DNA of 64,000 nucleotides from Candidatus Villigracilis adiacens (GCA_016703605.1 JADJBU010000006.1:123700-187699); one strand, 5' to 3'; positions 49,217 through 57,850 are shown, counted from the stretch's first letter. Notes: generated by a model from the sequence alone, not told the origin. Program-made: numbers and translations.

Positions 49217-50151
49217 TCCGAAAATGCGGCTGGTATCAATCGCAGGGATGTCAGCAGGCGGATGTCTGCGGGGTTAAGCAGGTCGAAGGTTTCCTTTAGC
49301 AGGCGGCGGGTCAGCGCGCTGCCGATCACGATGTCCATCAACATGCCCATGGACATGAACAGCGCCCGATAGGCGGTTTCGGCGTCCTTTGGATGGATAA
49401 AGAAATGCGAATCGGTTATGGCCGCCCTGCCCAGTGCGATCTTCCATTCCCAGGGCTGGATCTGTCGATTCAGTTCCTGCTCCAGCGTTTCGAGCAGTTT
49501 ATGCCCCACCAACTCCTGGTAGCGGGCGAGAATCATATTTGTCCAATCCACGACTGCGTACCTGAGCGCCGCGCATTGATAGGCTGGGTCTGATTCGTCG
49601 AAAGCAAATGCGGAGACCTCCCAGGGAAAGCCGTTTGGAGATTCAAACCCGAATGTTTCCGTGAGAATGCCGCCTTCATTCGAAAATATCATGTCTGCCT
49701 TTTGAGCGCCGCCGCGCCAGAAAAGCGCCATGCCATATAAACCCGGGGAGCTAACCTCGACCAGCCCGCTCCAGTTCTCCCTCTGCCAGCGTTCGATATG
49801 CCTGCGCCAGTCTTCCGCATCTTGAATCGCAGCCCGCGCCACCTGCCTGGATTCAAATGCCAGGCGTGCAAGCCTGCCCGCCACATCAGACAGGTCAATC
49901 ACCCGCACCTCCCCGGCTGACTTTGAAGGAAATGCTGTAAATTCGGAAGTTGAGAGGGTCTTTGCGCCCCCGTCCTTGAGGATATATGCAGAGACTGGGG
50001 TTCCGCCCGCAAAAAGCATCACGGCATAATCGCCGGTGCCCAGGTCTTTTTCGATCATCCCGGTTTTTTTGGTCTCGCGCAAATACCCATCCGCGTCTTT
50101 TTCAGGCGCGGCTTTCACCAAAACTCCGAGACGGGAAAGTGGATATGCCAT
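49213..50151 (-). CDS. Unknown protein coupled to the membrane protein gene
   Basis: 312 aa, soluble; no recognised domain. It has a charged, helical middle (RLARLAFESRQVARAAIQDAEDWRRHIERW), then SGLVEVSSPGLYGMALFWRGGAQKADMIFSNEGG, and a C-terminal helical part ending LLKETFDLLNPADIRLLTSLRLIPAAFSE. The first half looks like a small ligand-binding alpha/beta domain (GDYAVMLFAGGTPVSAYILKDG), reminiscent of DUF4388-like or roadblock-like regulators, but this is weak. Translationally coupled to the downstream membrane protein. Confidence 0.68.
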   Translation of the reverse strand: MAYPLSRLGVLVKAAPEKDADGYLRETKKTGMIEKDLGTGDYAVMLFAGGTPVSAYILKDGGAKTLSTSEFTAFPSKSAGEVRVIDLSDVAGRLARLAFESRQVARAAIQDAEDWRRHIERWQRENWSGLVEVSSPGLYGMALFWRGGAQKADMIFSNEGGILTETFGFESPNGFPWEVSAFAFDESDPAYQCAALRYAVVDWTNMILARYQELVGHKLLETLEQELNRQIQPWEWKIALGRAAITDSHFFIHPKDAETAYRALFMSMGMLMDIVIGSALTRRLLKETFDLLNPADIRLLTSLRLIPAAFSE

Positions 50152-50219
50152 GACGACACCGGGTTCGCCGCTGGAATTTTACTTTAATTTACTCGATCAG
50201 GAAGAGGAAATTCAAAACC

Positions 50220-50336
50220 AGCGCGCTGAAAAGTTGTTAGCACGGCGGAGACCAAAGCGGCGACGCGACGCCGTGCAGCATCTCCCGACTTTGGACTGCA
50301 AAATCAGGAGATTTTGCAGTCCAAATAACAAAATTT
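50220..50336. repeat. MITE-like element R4, inverted relative to R1
   Basis: The minus strand carries the same perfect hairpin as R1 (TTTGGACTGCAAAATC with its complement; loop TCCT) and CGCCGCTTTGG. No clean target duplication found; probably an old copy. Confidence 0.68.
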
Positions 50337-50482
50337 GAGCGCTCCCTCCGTGAAAGGCGCGAAAAAAGAGCCCAAGCCACAGAGAACACTGCGTTCACGG
50401 AGATTATTAAAGGGTTTTCTCAATCTTCTCTGTGTTCTCTATGGCAAAAAAAATAAAGAAACAGACTCTTACCCCAAAGCAA
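50337..50482. other. Intergenic region with an imperfect dispersed repeat
   Basis: CACAGAGAACACTG ... TCTCTGTGTTCTCTATGGC arms form an imperfect inverted repeat of a type seen also at 37165-37225. No gene. Confidence 0.5.
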
Positions 50483-52420
50483 TCAGATCGTCTCGACAAG
50501 ATTCAAGGTCACAGTGAACTTCGTCCCCTTGTTGACCTCCGTATCCACATGAATGCCGCCCCTGAGTTCGCCCACAATGGATTTAACGATATACAAACCA
50601 ATCCCGCTCCCGGGGATGTCCGCCGCAGTCACGTTGCGCGCGCGGTAAAAACGCTCGAACAGGTGCGGCAGGGCATCAGGCGGAATGCCCAGCCCGCTGT
50701 CTGAAATGGACACGCGCGCCTCCTTCCCCGTCTGCTCGAGACCAATCTCCACATCGCCCCCATCCGGCGAAAACTTGACCGCATTACTGAGCAAGTTGAT
50801 AAATACCTGGTGCAATGCGCTGCGATCCCCCCAAATCACGCACGGCTGCGGCTGCGGCATAAAACGGATGTTGATATTACGCATTTTTGCAATCGGCTTC
50901 ACCCCCGAAACCGACTCCTTCAAAACAGGCAACAGGTCGAGCGGCGCCATCTCCACGCGCAGCGCGCCATGCTCGAGCCTGCCCGCCATCAACAACTCAT
51001 TGATCAAATTCTTCTGGCGGTTCAACTCGCTCGAAAGGGTCGCAAGATACTCCTCGCTCTCCTCGGGGGTGCATCCCTTGCGAAGCAGGTCGGTCATCAG
51101 AATCGCCGAGGTGATCGGCGTGCGCAGTTCATGCGAAGCCCAGTTGATAAAATCCGATTTCATCTGGTCGAGCCGCGCCTGCTCGGTAATATCGCGCACA
51201 AGGATCAGCGCCTCCAGTTTACTAAGCGGAAAAAGCCGCGCCTCGAAAACCCCGTCGCGCCCGGGCAGGCAGAACGAATCCACCATGCGCGGCTGCGTGA
51301 ACAAAGTCTCATTTGGAATTCTCGGCAGCAATTTTCCGGCAACCTCGTCGCCCCACAAATCAATCAGGTTTCGCCCAATCACCACCGCCGCCTCCAGAAA
51401 AAGCGGATGAACCGGGCTGGCGTTGTAATCGAAAATCCGTCCCGAACGATCCACCCGCAGAAGCAGATCAGGCAGCGCGTCCACAATGATGCGGTTGCGG
51501 CGTTCACTCAGGCGCAGGGTCTCCTCATAATGAGTCCGCTCGATGGCAGCCCCCAAAAGGTTCGCGGTCGTCTGAACGATTTCGAAACTTGTCGGCAGCC
51601 AGGTCTGCCGGTCTTCCCCGCTGAACAGACCCAGAAAACCCCACATCCCCAGCGCCCCCTGAATCGGAACCGCCAGCACCGAAATCCCCGGCACGCTTGA
51701 AGCATTCTCAGGAGCATCGGGGATGGTAAAAACCCGGTCCGGAAACCTTGCCAAAGAATCCAAAAACGGATTCAACACCGCCTCCGCATCAAACTCAGGG
51801 ACGGCTGGGTCCACCCATTTGTGGCGGATGCGCAGCGTTGAGTTTTTTGCCTCGAAGATCACGCAGCTAAACACGCCCACGGCATACCCAAGCAGCTCAA
51901 GCGACTCCGGCATCCGCCCCTCGATATTTGTCGAGCGGAAGAGCATCGCCGTTACTTCGCCGATGATGGATTGGGCGCGCATATTGCGCTTCAGGATGCG
52001 CTCGTTCTGCCTCCGCTCGCTGACATCGCGCGCGATCAATTGAACGCAGACCGGCGCCCCGGCTGAATCCAGCACCGCCGACGAACTCATCTCCGCCTGA
52101 ATGAACAAACCGTCTTTTCTTCGCAAACTGCGCTCGAAGGGTCTCCTCGTCGGCTGCTCAAAAATCAGGCGCACCCAGGCTGATTTATCCAACCCGAGCA
52201 GTGCCGCCGCAGATTGCCCTGCCAGTTCCCCCTCGTCATAACCAAGCAAACGCCCGGCTTGCGGGTTGACGGCAAGCACCGTCAGGTCTGGACTGATGAC
52301 AAAAATACAATCCCCCGCCTGATCGAACAACGCGCGGTAATCCAGCCCATTGTTCCAGGACGGCTCGCGGGTTCCGGCGCGGACGGGCGGATTCTCCACC
52401 GAGACAGCCTTTTCATCCAT
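50483..52420 (-). CDS. Sensor histidine kinase (PAS-GAF-PAS-HisKA-HATPase)
   Basis: 645 aa from the ATG at 52420, which overlaps the upstream stop by 8 bases (ATGGATGA); an earlier TTG/ATG at 52444 is less likely. Domains: PAS (about 25-140; FDQAGDCIFVISPDLTVLAVNPQAGRLLGY), GAF-like (150-310), a second PAS (315-420; IIVDALPDLLLRVDRSGRIFDYNAS), HisKA with the phospho-acceptor His in FINWASHELRTPITSAILM, and HATPase (HQVFINLLSNAVKFSPDGG; ISDSGLGIPPDALPHLFERFYRA; GSGIGLYIVKSIV). No transmembrane segment, so it is a cytoplasmic sensor. Partner is the upstream hybrid. Confidence 0.93.
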   Translation of the reverse strand: MDEKAVSVENPPVRAGTREPSWNNGLDYRALFDQAGDCIFVISPDLTVLAVNPQAGRLLGYDEGELAGQSAAALLGLDKSAWVRLIFEQPTRRPFERSLRRKDGLFIQAEMSSSAVLDSAGAPVCVQLIARDVSERRQNERILKRNMRAQSIIGEVTAMLFRSTNIEGRMPESLELLGYAVGVFSCVIFEAKNSTLRIRHKWVDPAVPEFDAEAVLNPFLDSLARFPDRVFTIPDAPENASSVPGISVLAVPIQGALGMWGFLGLFSGEDRQTWLPTSFEIVQTTANLLGAAIERTHYEETLRLSERRNRIIVDALPDLLLRVDRSGRIFDYNASPVHPLFLEAAVVIGRNLIDLWGDEVAGKLLPRIPNETLFTQPRMVDSFCLPGRDGVFEARLFPLSKLEALILVRDITEQARLDQMKSDFINWASHELRTPITSAILMTDLLRKGCTPEESEEYLATLSSELNRQKNLINELLMAGRLEHGALRVEMAPLDLLPVLKESVSGVKPIAKMRNINIRFMPQPQPCVIWGDRSALHQVFINLLSNAVKFSPDGGDVEIGLEQTGKEARVSISDSGLGIPPDALPHLFERFYRARNVTAADIPGSGIGLYIVKSIVGELRGGIHVDTEVNKGTKFTVTLNLVETI

Positions 52421-53567
52421 GCGCGGCATCGTCCACAGAAACATCGGGCAGCGTCCCCTGAATGCAGCACCCGCGCGCGCTTTCGAGAATGGTCACATCG
52501 CCTCCAAGCGAACGAAAGACCGCGCGCGCAATGGTCAACCCAAGACCCAAGCCCTGATACTCCCGCGCCGGTCCCTGGCTGATCTGGTAATAACGCTCGA
52601 ACACCTGTTCGCGCAGCGAAGCCGGTATCCCCACCCCCTGATCCTCCACCACAACCACCGCGCCGCCGCGTTCGCCCGGAACGATCTTCAGGATCACCGT
52701 CCCATCCTTTGGGCTGAACTTGAAGGCGTTATCGACAAGATGCTGGATGGCGTGCGCGAACTCATGCCGGGGCGCCTTGATGGTTCCACTGGTGGAAATG
52801 ATCGGCACAAAATTCAACGATTTTCCCTCATAACGCATCAGCCGTCGTTTGAGCGAAGGGAGAACATGGCTTTCAGGGTTGAACGCCTGGCGGACGTTGT
52901 TGGTCACGCCCTGATCGAGATCCGTCAGGAAGATAATATCGGAAATAAGAGACTCGAGCCGGTCTCCGCTGGCGCGCGCAATGCGGATGAATTCCTTTTG
53001 TTCCTCGACCGTTTCGAACTTTTGGGTGGCAACGATCTCAAGGAACATCATCACATTGTTGAGCGGGGTGCGAACCTCATGGTGAAAGTTCTGCATCAAC
53101 TCACGGCGAAGCCGCTCCATCTCCTCCCTGTCGATCTGCCGCGCAAGGTCAAAACCGAGTTTGCGCTCGCCCCGCGCGCGCCTTAAGACCGCCTCGACCC
53201 GCGCCGCCAATTCGCCCACATCGAAGGGCTTGGTCACATAATCATCCGCGCCGAAGCGTATGCCGTTGACGCGATCCTCGACGGCGCTCCGGGCGGAGAG
53301 ATAGATCAACGGCACGGCGGCAAGCGCCGGGTCGGCGCCGAGGCGTTTCTTTAATTCGATACCGTCGAGCACGGGCATCTTGATGTCCGATATGATCAGG
53401 TCGGGGTGATTTTCACTGGCTTTCAGAATCGCATCGCTGCCATTTTCCGCGGCGATCACGCGATACCCAAGCCGGGTCATAGCCGCAGACAGCCCCATGC
53501 GGATGGGCGCTTCATCTTCCACAATCAGAAGGAGGGGTTGTTGGTCGTTTCCCGTTTTCTCGTTCAT
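52413..53567 (-). CDS. Response regulator receiver-histidine kinase hybrid
   Basis: 384 aa from the ATG at 53567 (MNEKTGNDQQ). N-terminal receiver domain: LLLIVEDEAPIRMGL, phospho-acceptor Asp in PDLIISDIKMPVLDGIEL, IYLSARS, YVTKPFDVGELAARV. C-terminal kinase: HisKA with NFHHEVRTPLNNVMMFLEIVA, and HATPase AIQHLVDNAFKFSPKDGTV, VEDQGVGIPASLREQVFERYYQ, GLGLGLTIARAVFRSLGG. A receiver placed before the kinase lets an upstream phosphorelay set kinase activity. It is coupled to the PAS kinase gene; no DNA-binding output domain is encoded nearby. Confidence 0.92.
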   Translation of the reverse strand: MNEKTGNDQQPLLLIVEDEAPIRMGLSAAMTRLGYRVIAAENGSDAILKASENHPDLIISDIKMPVLDGIELKKRLGADPALAAVPLIYLSARSAVEDRVNGIRFGADDYVTKPFDVGELAARVEAVLRRARGERKLGFDLARQIDREEMERLRRELMQNFHHEVRTPLNNVMMFLEIVATQKFETVEEQKEFIRIARASGDRLESLISDIIFLTDLDQGVTNNVRQAFNPESHVLPSLKRRLMRYEGKSLNFVPIISTSGTIKAPRHEFAHAIQHLVDNAFKFSPKDGTVILKIVPGERGGAVVVVEDQGVGIPASLREQVFERYYQISQGPAREYQGLGLGLTIARAVFRSLGGDVTILESARGCCIQGTLPDVSVDDAAHG

Positions 53568-53735
53568 TTTTTTACCTGCCCTGATTATCATCTCAATAAA
53601 CCCGCTAATCATAATAATGCCATGACAATTTTTTTCAACTTTGTCGTTTTTAACGGGAAAATGAAAAGCGGCGTCGAAGGCTTGCCCGCCCCACCCTCAC
53701 GCTGCGAATACGCCGCCTGGCATCCGTTACGCCGT

Positions 53736-53741
53736 TATAAT
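53736..53741 (+). promoter_or_regulatory. -10 box TATAAT of obgE, leaderless arrangement
   Basis: Six bases separate the box from the ATG at 53748. GGAGG lies in between but is too close to the start to act as a Shine-Dalgarno. Confidence 0.5.
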
Positions 53742-53747
53742 GGAGGC

Positions 53748-55013
53748 ATGTTCATAGACCAGGTAAATATTCATGTAAGATCCGGCAAAGGCGGCGACGG
53801 CATGGTTCACTTCCGCCGTGAAAAATACGAGCCGCGCGGCGGACCGGACGGCGGCGACGGCGGCAAGGGCGGCGACCTCATCCTCGAAGTCAAGCCGACG
53901 CTTAATTCATTGTCGCATTTTCGACCCAACCAATCCTTTGCAGCAGACGACGGGGCCAACGGGGGCGGCTCGCAAATGACAGGGCGCGGCGGCAGGGACC
54001 TCGTTATCAACGTCCCGCCGGGGACGATTGTTTACGACGCCGAAACCGGCGCGCTGCTCGGCGATCTGACCGACCCCGGTCAGCAGTTGATCGTCTGCAA
54101 GGGCGGGCGCGGCGGGCGCGGCAACCAGCACTTTGCCACGTCGCGCAACCAGGCCCCGCGGACGGCGGAACGCGGCGAACCTCACGAAGAGAAGATGCTG
54201 CGCCTCGAACTTAAACTGATAGCGGATATCGGCATCATCGGCTTGCCCAACGCCGGGAAATCCACGCTTCTATCCGTTCTGACGAACGCCAAACCCAGGA
54301 TCGGGGATTATCCGTTCACGACTCTCGAACCGAATCTCGGTGTGGCTAAAATTGACGAGGAAGCGACGGTGGTACTGGCAGACATCCCCGGGCTGATCGA
54401 AGGCGCGCACGAGGGCGCGGGACTGGGTCACGACTTTTTGCGTCACATCCAGCGCACGCGGATTTTGATTCACATGATTGACGGACTCTCCGAAGATCCG
54501 CTTGCCGATTACAGCCAGATCAACACGGAGTTGTCGCTGTTCGACACGAAACTTGGGAAAAAGCCGCAGGTGGTGGTCATCAATAAAATTGACCAGCCGG
54601 ATGTGAAGGAAAGGCTGAAGGAAATCAAAGCCGGTTTCAAAAAGAAAAAAGTGGAGATCGTCACGGCGTCGGCGATGGCGCGCGAGAACACGCGCGAGAT
54701 TTTACTGTCGGCGTATAAAATGCTTCAGGAACTGCCCCAAGCCCAGGTCGAGGAAGAGGCGCTGCCCGTCTATAAACCGGAAACAGACCCGAACGAGTTC
54801 AAGATCCATAGGGAAGATGGGGACAAGTGGAGAGTATCCGGCATTGCCATCGAACGCGCGGCGAAGATGACCTATTGGGAACACCACGGCTCGGTGCGGC
54901 GCTTCCAAAAGTTGATGCAAAAACTTGGCGTGGATAAGGCGCTGCGCGAGGCGGGCGTGGAAGACGGGCATACGGTGTTTGTGGGTGATTTCGAGCTGGA
55001 ATGGCAGGAGTGA
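53748..55013 (+). CDS. obgE: Obg-family GTPase
   Basis: 421 aa. Essential GTPase acting in 50S ribosome assembly and stress control. Order: glycine-rich Obg fold (1-158; DQVNIHVRSGKGGDGMVHFRREKYEPRGGPDGGDGGKGG), G domain (G1 GLPNAGKSTLLSVLTNAKPRIGDYPFTT, G3 DIPGLIEGAH, G4 NKID, G5 TASAM) and a C-terminal OCT domain (350-421; WRVSGIAIERAAKMTYWEHHGSVRRFQKLMQKLGVDKALREAGVEDGHTVFVGDFELEW). The start at 53748 is fixed by the conserved FIDQV N-terminus and the -10 box. Confidence 0.97.
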   Translation: MFIDQVNIHVRSGKGGDGMVHFRREKYEPRGGPDGGDGGKGGDLILEVKPTLNSLSHFRPNQSFAADDGANGGGSQMTGRGGRDLVINVPPGTIVYDAETGALLGDLTDPGQQLIVCKGGRGGRGNQHFATSRNQAPRTAERGEPHEEKMLRLELKLIADIGIIGLPNAGKSTLLSVLTNAKPRIGDYPFTTLEPNLGVAKIDEEATVVLADIPGLIEGAHEGAGLGHDFLRHIQRTRILIHMIDGLSEDPLADYSQINTELSLFDTKLGKKPQVVVINKIDQPDVKERLKEIKAGFKKKKVEIVTASAMARENTREILLSAYKMLQELPQAQVEEEALPVYKPETDPNEFKIHREDGDKWRVSGIAIERAAKMTYWEHHGSVRRFQKLMQKLGVDKALREAGVEDGHTVFVGDFELEWQE

Positions 55014-55050
55014 ATTCAGTGAATGGTGAATGGTGAATGGTGAGAGGCGT
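55012..55050. repeat. Short heptamer array (ATGGTGA)n
   Basis: Three to four ATGGTGA units directly after the obgE stop, of the same kind as the other 7-bp arrays. Confidence 0.75.
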
Positions 55051-55117
55051 GGACTTTTGGACACGCTTCTTGTTTTGATTGCACACAGTTTCTTTACGAT
55101 TTGTTCGAAAGCGGGGA

Positions 55118-55123
55118 TACAAT
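55118..55123 (+). promoter_or_regulatory. -10 box TACAAT, leaderless arrangement
   Basis: Six bases before the ATG at 55130 without Shine-Dalgarno. Confidence 0.42.
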
Positions 55124-55129
55124 AAAAGC

Positions 55130-55540
55130 ATGAACAGACAACGAATCATCACCGCGGGGTTGATCGCGCTTGGGGTGGTTGTGGCGGCATTCTTTGGGAT
55201 GCGAACGCTGCGCGCCCTGAAACATTTTCACCGACCCGGTCTGCCATTTGACAAGCCGCCCTCCGCCAACCAGACCGATGTGGAGTTGATCCGCGACTGG
55301 ATGACGCTTCCCTACATTGCGGATACCTACGATACGCCGCCGGACGCGCTCTTCATCAGCCTGGGGCTGCCGCCGGGGAAGCAGAACGGCAGGAAAAGTT
55401 TGAAGCAGTTGAACGATGAATACTTCCCCAACCAGCCGGATGTTGTTTTGAACCAGGTCAAAGCGGCGATTGGGGCGTTTCAGTCTCAAACCATGCCGCC
55501 GCGCCCGCTTTCCCCTTCCCTCCCGCCGACAACGCCATGA
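55130..55540 (+). CDS. Small membrane-anchored protein of unknown function
   Basis: 136 aa. One N-terminal transmembrane segment (IITAGLIALGVVVAAFFGM), then a soluble domain DVELIRDWMTLPYIADTYDTPPDALFISLGLPPGKQNGRKSLKQLNDEYF. The pattern D-x-I-R-x-W-M-T-x-x-Y-I-x-x-x-Y, then P-x-x-x-L-x-x-x-L-G-L-P, resembles small helical SAM-like/DUF4405-adjacent modules, but I cannot assign a family. The stop overlaps the DedA start (ATGA), so it probably works at the membrane with that protein. The C-terminal PPRPLSPSLPPTTP is low complexity. Confidence 0.75.
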   Translation: MNRQRIITAGLIALGVVVAAFFGMRTLRALKHFHRPGLPFDKPPSANQTDVELIRDWMTLPYIADTYDTPPDALFISLGLPPGKQNGRKSLKQLNDEYFPNQPDVVLNQVKAAIGAFQSQTMPPRPLSPSLPPTTP

Positions 55541-56127
55541 GTGAATCCGTTTCCGGTTTTTTTCTGACGCAGGTCATCAACTACGGCGCGCCCATCTTTG
55601 CGTTGACCCTTTTTCTCGGCGCAGTCGGTTTGCCGGTTGGCGCTTCCCTGATGGTGATTGCGGTTGGGGCGTTTTCGCAGCAGGGTTATTTCGATTGGGG
55701 GGTCATGTCTGTTCTGGGCTTGCTGGGCGCGCTTCTGGGAGACGCGCTCAGTTTTGGCATGGGATTTTACGGCAGGGATTGGGCGCAGAGAAAATTCGGC
55801 GCGTCGCCTGCGTGGAGAAATACGCGGGCGTATTTCGAGAAACGCGCCTGGGGGACGATCTTTTTCACGCGTTTTTTGGTGACGGCGCTGGCGATTCCCA
55901 CCAACCTGATCGCGGGCGGCAGCGGTTATCCCTTCCGGCGCTTTATGTTTTACGACGCGCTCGGCGAGATCATGTGGATCGTCCTGTACGGCGGGCTGGG
56001 GTATATTTTCGGCAGTCAGTGGGAGGTGGTGAGTGAATTTATGAGTAACTTTGGCGGGCTGACGCTGGGAGTGGTGGTTTTGATCATCGGCGTCCGGCAG
56101 GCGCTCAAACGGCAGATTAAAAGGTAA
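55537..56127 (+). CDS. DedA/VTT-domain family membrane protein
   Basis: 196 aa. DedA (SNARE-associated/VTT) proteins are polytopic and include lipid-carrier transporters for undecaprenyl phosphate. Visible: FLGAVGLPVGASLMVIAVGAFSQQG, LLGALLGDALSFGMGFYGRDW (G-x-x-x-G-D-x-x-x-Y/F-x-x-G motif), FEKRAWGTIFFTRFLVTALAIPTNLIAGGSGYPFRRFMFYDALGEIMWIVLYGGLGYIFG with the F-x-R-F-x-P-x-x-R-like reentrant block. It is translationally coupled to the preceding small membrane protein. Confidence 0.9.
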   Translation: MSESVSGFFLTQVINYGAPIFALTLFLGAVGLPVGASLMVIAVGAFSQQGYFDWGVMSVLGLLGALLGDALSFGMGFYGRDWAQRKFGASPAWRNTRAYFEKRAWGTIFFTRFLVTALAIPTNLIAGGSGYPFRRFMFYDALGEIMWIVLYGGLGYIFGSQWEVVSEFMSNFGGLTLGVVVLIIGVRQALKRQIKR

Positions 56128-56171
56128 CGCCGACTTACCCACAGGGCGCTTTGCAGAGTCGGCGTTACTCA

Positions 56172-56663
56172 TTAGTGATGATGCCCGCCGTCCTCATGGA
56201 CGTGACCGTGGTCGAGTTCCTCTTCGGTCGGGTCGCGCAGGGCGACGACTTTGACGGAGAACTCCAACACGGCTCCGGCAAGCGGATGGTTGAAATCGAG
56301 TTTAACGGTCTTGTCGTCGAACTCAGCGACGTAGGCGGCTTGATGGTTGCCGTCCTCGTCGGTGACGTGCAACTCCAAGCCCTCCTCCAGTTTCATGTCC
56401 GCCGGGAATTCCGTGCGCGGGACATCGGTGAAGGCTTCCTCGTCGAATTCGCCGTATCCGTCTTCGGGCTGGACGGTGACGTTTTTGCTGTCGCCGATCT
56501 TCATGCCCATCATTTCATTTTCCAAGCCGGGGATGATGTTGCCGTACCCGGTCAGGAATTGCAACGGACCCGCCTCATCGGAAGAGTCCAACACCTCCCC
56601 ATCCACGGTGAGTTTGTATTCCATCGAAACAACCAGACCGTCTTTTACTGTATCGTGCGCCAT
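56172..56663 (-). CDS. slyD: SlyD-type FKBP peptidyl-prolyl isomerase
   Basis: 163 aa. FKBP core VVSMEYKLTVDGEVLDSSDEAGPLQFLTGYGNIIPGLENEMMGMKIGD is split by an IF (insert-in-flap) chaperone domain (GEFDEEAFTDVPRTEFPADMKLEEGLEL), then DFNHPLAGAVLEFSVKVVAL and a His-rich tail HGHVHEDGGHHH. SlyD enzymes are foldases that bind Ni2+ through that tail and assist hydrogenase or Tat-dependent proteins. It stands alone, convergent with the DedA gene. Confidence 0.93.
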   Translation of the reverse strand: MAHDTVKDGLVVSMEYKLTVDGEVLDSSDEAGPLQFLTGYGNIIPGLENEMMGMKIGDSKNVTVQPEDGYGEFDEEAFTDVPRTEFPADMKLEEGLELHVTDEDGNHQAAYVAEFDDKTVKLDFNHPLAGAVLEFSVKVVALRDPTEEELDHGHVHEDGGHHH

Positions 56664-56719
56664 ATTTTATCCTTTCGAAAATTAATGCGCCCATTGTACC
56701 AGCAGGAACGCCGCTCAGA

Positions 56720-56725
56720 TATAAT
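56720..56725 (+). promoter_or_regulatory. -10 box TATAAT of the P1 peptidase gene
   Basis: 30 bases before the ATG at 56756, which has GAGGAGAAAACC as Shine-Dalgarno. Confidence 0.5.
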
Positions 56726-56755
56726 TTCATCATCCATATCATCGAGGAGAAAACC

Positions 56756-57850
56756 ATGAAGAATCCTTCGACCAGCCCAGGGCGAATCCGCGCGCGAGAC
56801 CTGGGGATTCCATTTGAGGGGACGCCCGGCGAATTCAACGCCATCACCGACGTGCCGGGGGTCACGGTGGGATATTCCACCATCATCGAAGGGACGGATG
56901 CGCGAACGGGCGTGACGGTCATCCACCCGCGCGGGCGGGAGGATTTCACACCGGTCTACGCGGGCATCCACTCCTTCAACGGCAACGGCGAAATGACGGG
57001 CGCGTTATGGATCGAAGAGTCGGGGTCGCTGGAGGGTCCGCTTGGCATTACAAACACGCACAGCGTCGGGGTCGTGCGCGATGCGATCATCGCCTGGCAG
57101 GTGAAGCACAAGAAACGCTACCAGCCCTGGGTACTGCCGGTGGTGGCGGAAACCGCCGACGCCTGGCTGAACGATATGGACGGCTTCTTTGTGAAGGAGC
57201 ATCACGTCTTTGAAGCGCTCGATTCCGCAAAAGCGGGCATGATCGCAGAGGGCAACGTCGGCGGCGGGACGGGGATGATGTGCTATGAATTCAAGGGCGG
57301 CACGGGAACGTCCTCGCGCAAACTGCCGGAGAAACTCGGCGGCTGGACGGTGGGAGTTCTGGCTCAAACCAATTTCGGCAGGCGGCATCTGCTCACCATT
57401 GCGGGCGCGCCAGTCGGCAAACACCTGGTTGACGATGCTCCCATCACCAGCGGCGAAGATCCCTACCGAATGGATGACGGCTCGTTGATCGTCATCGTCG
57501 GGACGGATGCGCCGCTGTTGCCGCACCAACTCAAACGTGTGGCGAGGCGCGTCTCGCTTGGGATGGCAAGAACCGGCTCCATCGGCGGGAACGGGTCGGG
57601 GGACATCTTCCTGGCTTTTTCCACAGCCAATCCGGGGGCGGCAAAACCCAACGCCCAGGGAATTTCTGAAGTCCAATCTTTATCCAACGACAAAATTGAC
57701 CCCGTCTTTGCCGCGACAGTTTTCGCCACGGAGGAAGCCATCATCAACTCGATGGTCGCCGCCGAGGATATGACCGGGCACGAGATCAGCGTGAAGGCGC
57801 TGCCGCATGGGGAGGTGAAGGAGTTGTTGGGAAGGTATGGGAGGGGGTAA
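56756..57850 (+). CDS. P1 (S58/DmpA) family aminopeptidase
   Basis: 364 aa. N-terminal-nucleophile hydrolase that self-cleaves before a Ser and then removes N-terminal D- or L-residues or beta-peptides. Visible: AITDVPGVTVGYSTI, GALWIEESGSLEGPLGITNTHSVGVVRDAI, EGNVGGGTGMMCYEFKGGTGTSS, and the autoprocessing site GGNGSGDIFLAFSTAN (Ser after Gly, near residue 280). No signal peptide, so it is cytoplasmic. It is followed directly by a heptamer array. Confidence 0.92.
   Translation: MKNPSTSPGRIRARDLGIPFEGTPGEFNAITDVPGVTVGYSTIIEGTDARTGVTVIHPRGREDFTPVYAGIHSFNGNGEMTGALWIEESGSLEGPLGITNTHSVGVVRDAIIAWQVKHKKRYQPWVLPVVAETADAWLNDMDGFFVKEHHVFEALDSAKAGMIAEGNVGGGTGMMCYEFKGGTGTSSRKLPEKLGGWTVGVLAQTNFGRRHLLTIAGAPVGKHLVDDAPITSGEDPYRMDDGSLIVIVGTDAPLLPHQLKRVARRVSLGMARTGSIGGNGSGDIFLAFSTANPGAAKPNAQGISEVQSLSNDKIDPVFAATVFATEEAIINSMVAAEDMTGHEISVKALPHGEVKELLGRYGRG

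Noticed and set aside
50150..50338. Small plus-strand frame MTTPGSPLEFYFNLLDQEEEIQ... running into MITE-like R4
   Set aside because: Its ATG overlaps the start codon of the opposite-strand gene at 50151 and its second half is repeat sequence. It could be a remnant of a gene cut by the repeat, but support is too weak to list.
52350..53186. A 278-codon plus-strand frame opposite the receiver-kinase gene
   Set aside because: Complement of an unambiguous REC-HisKA-HATPase gene.
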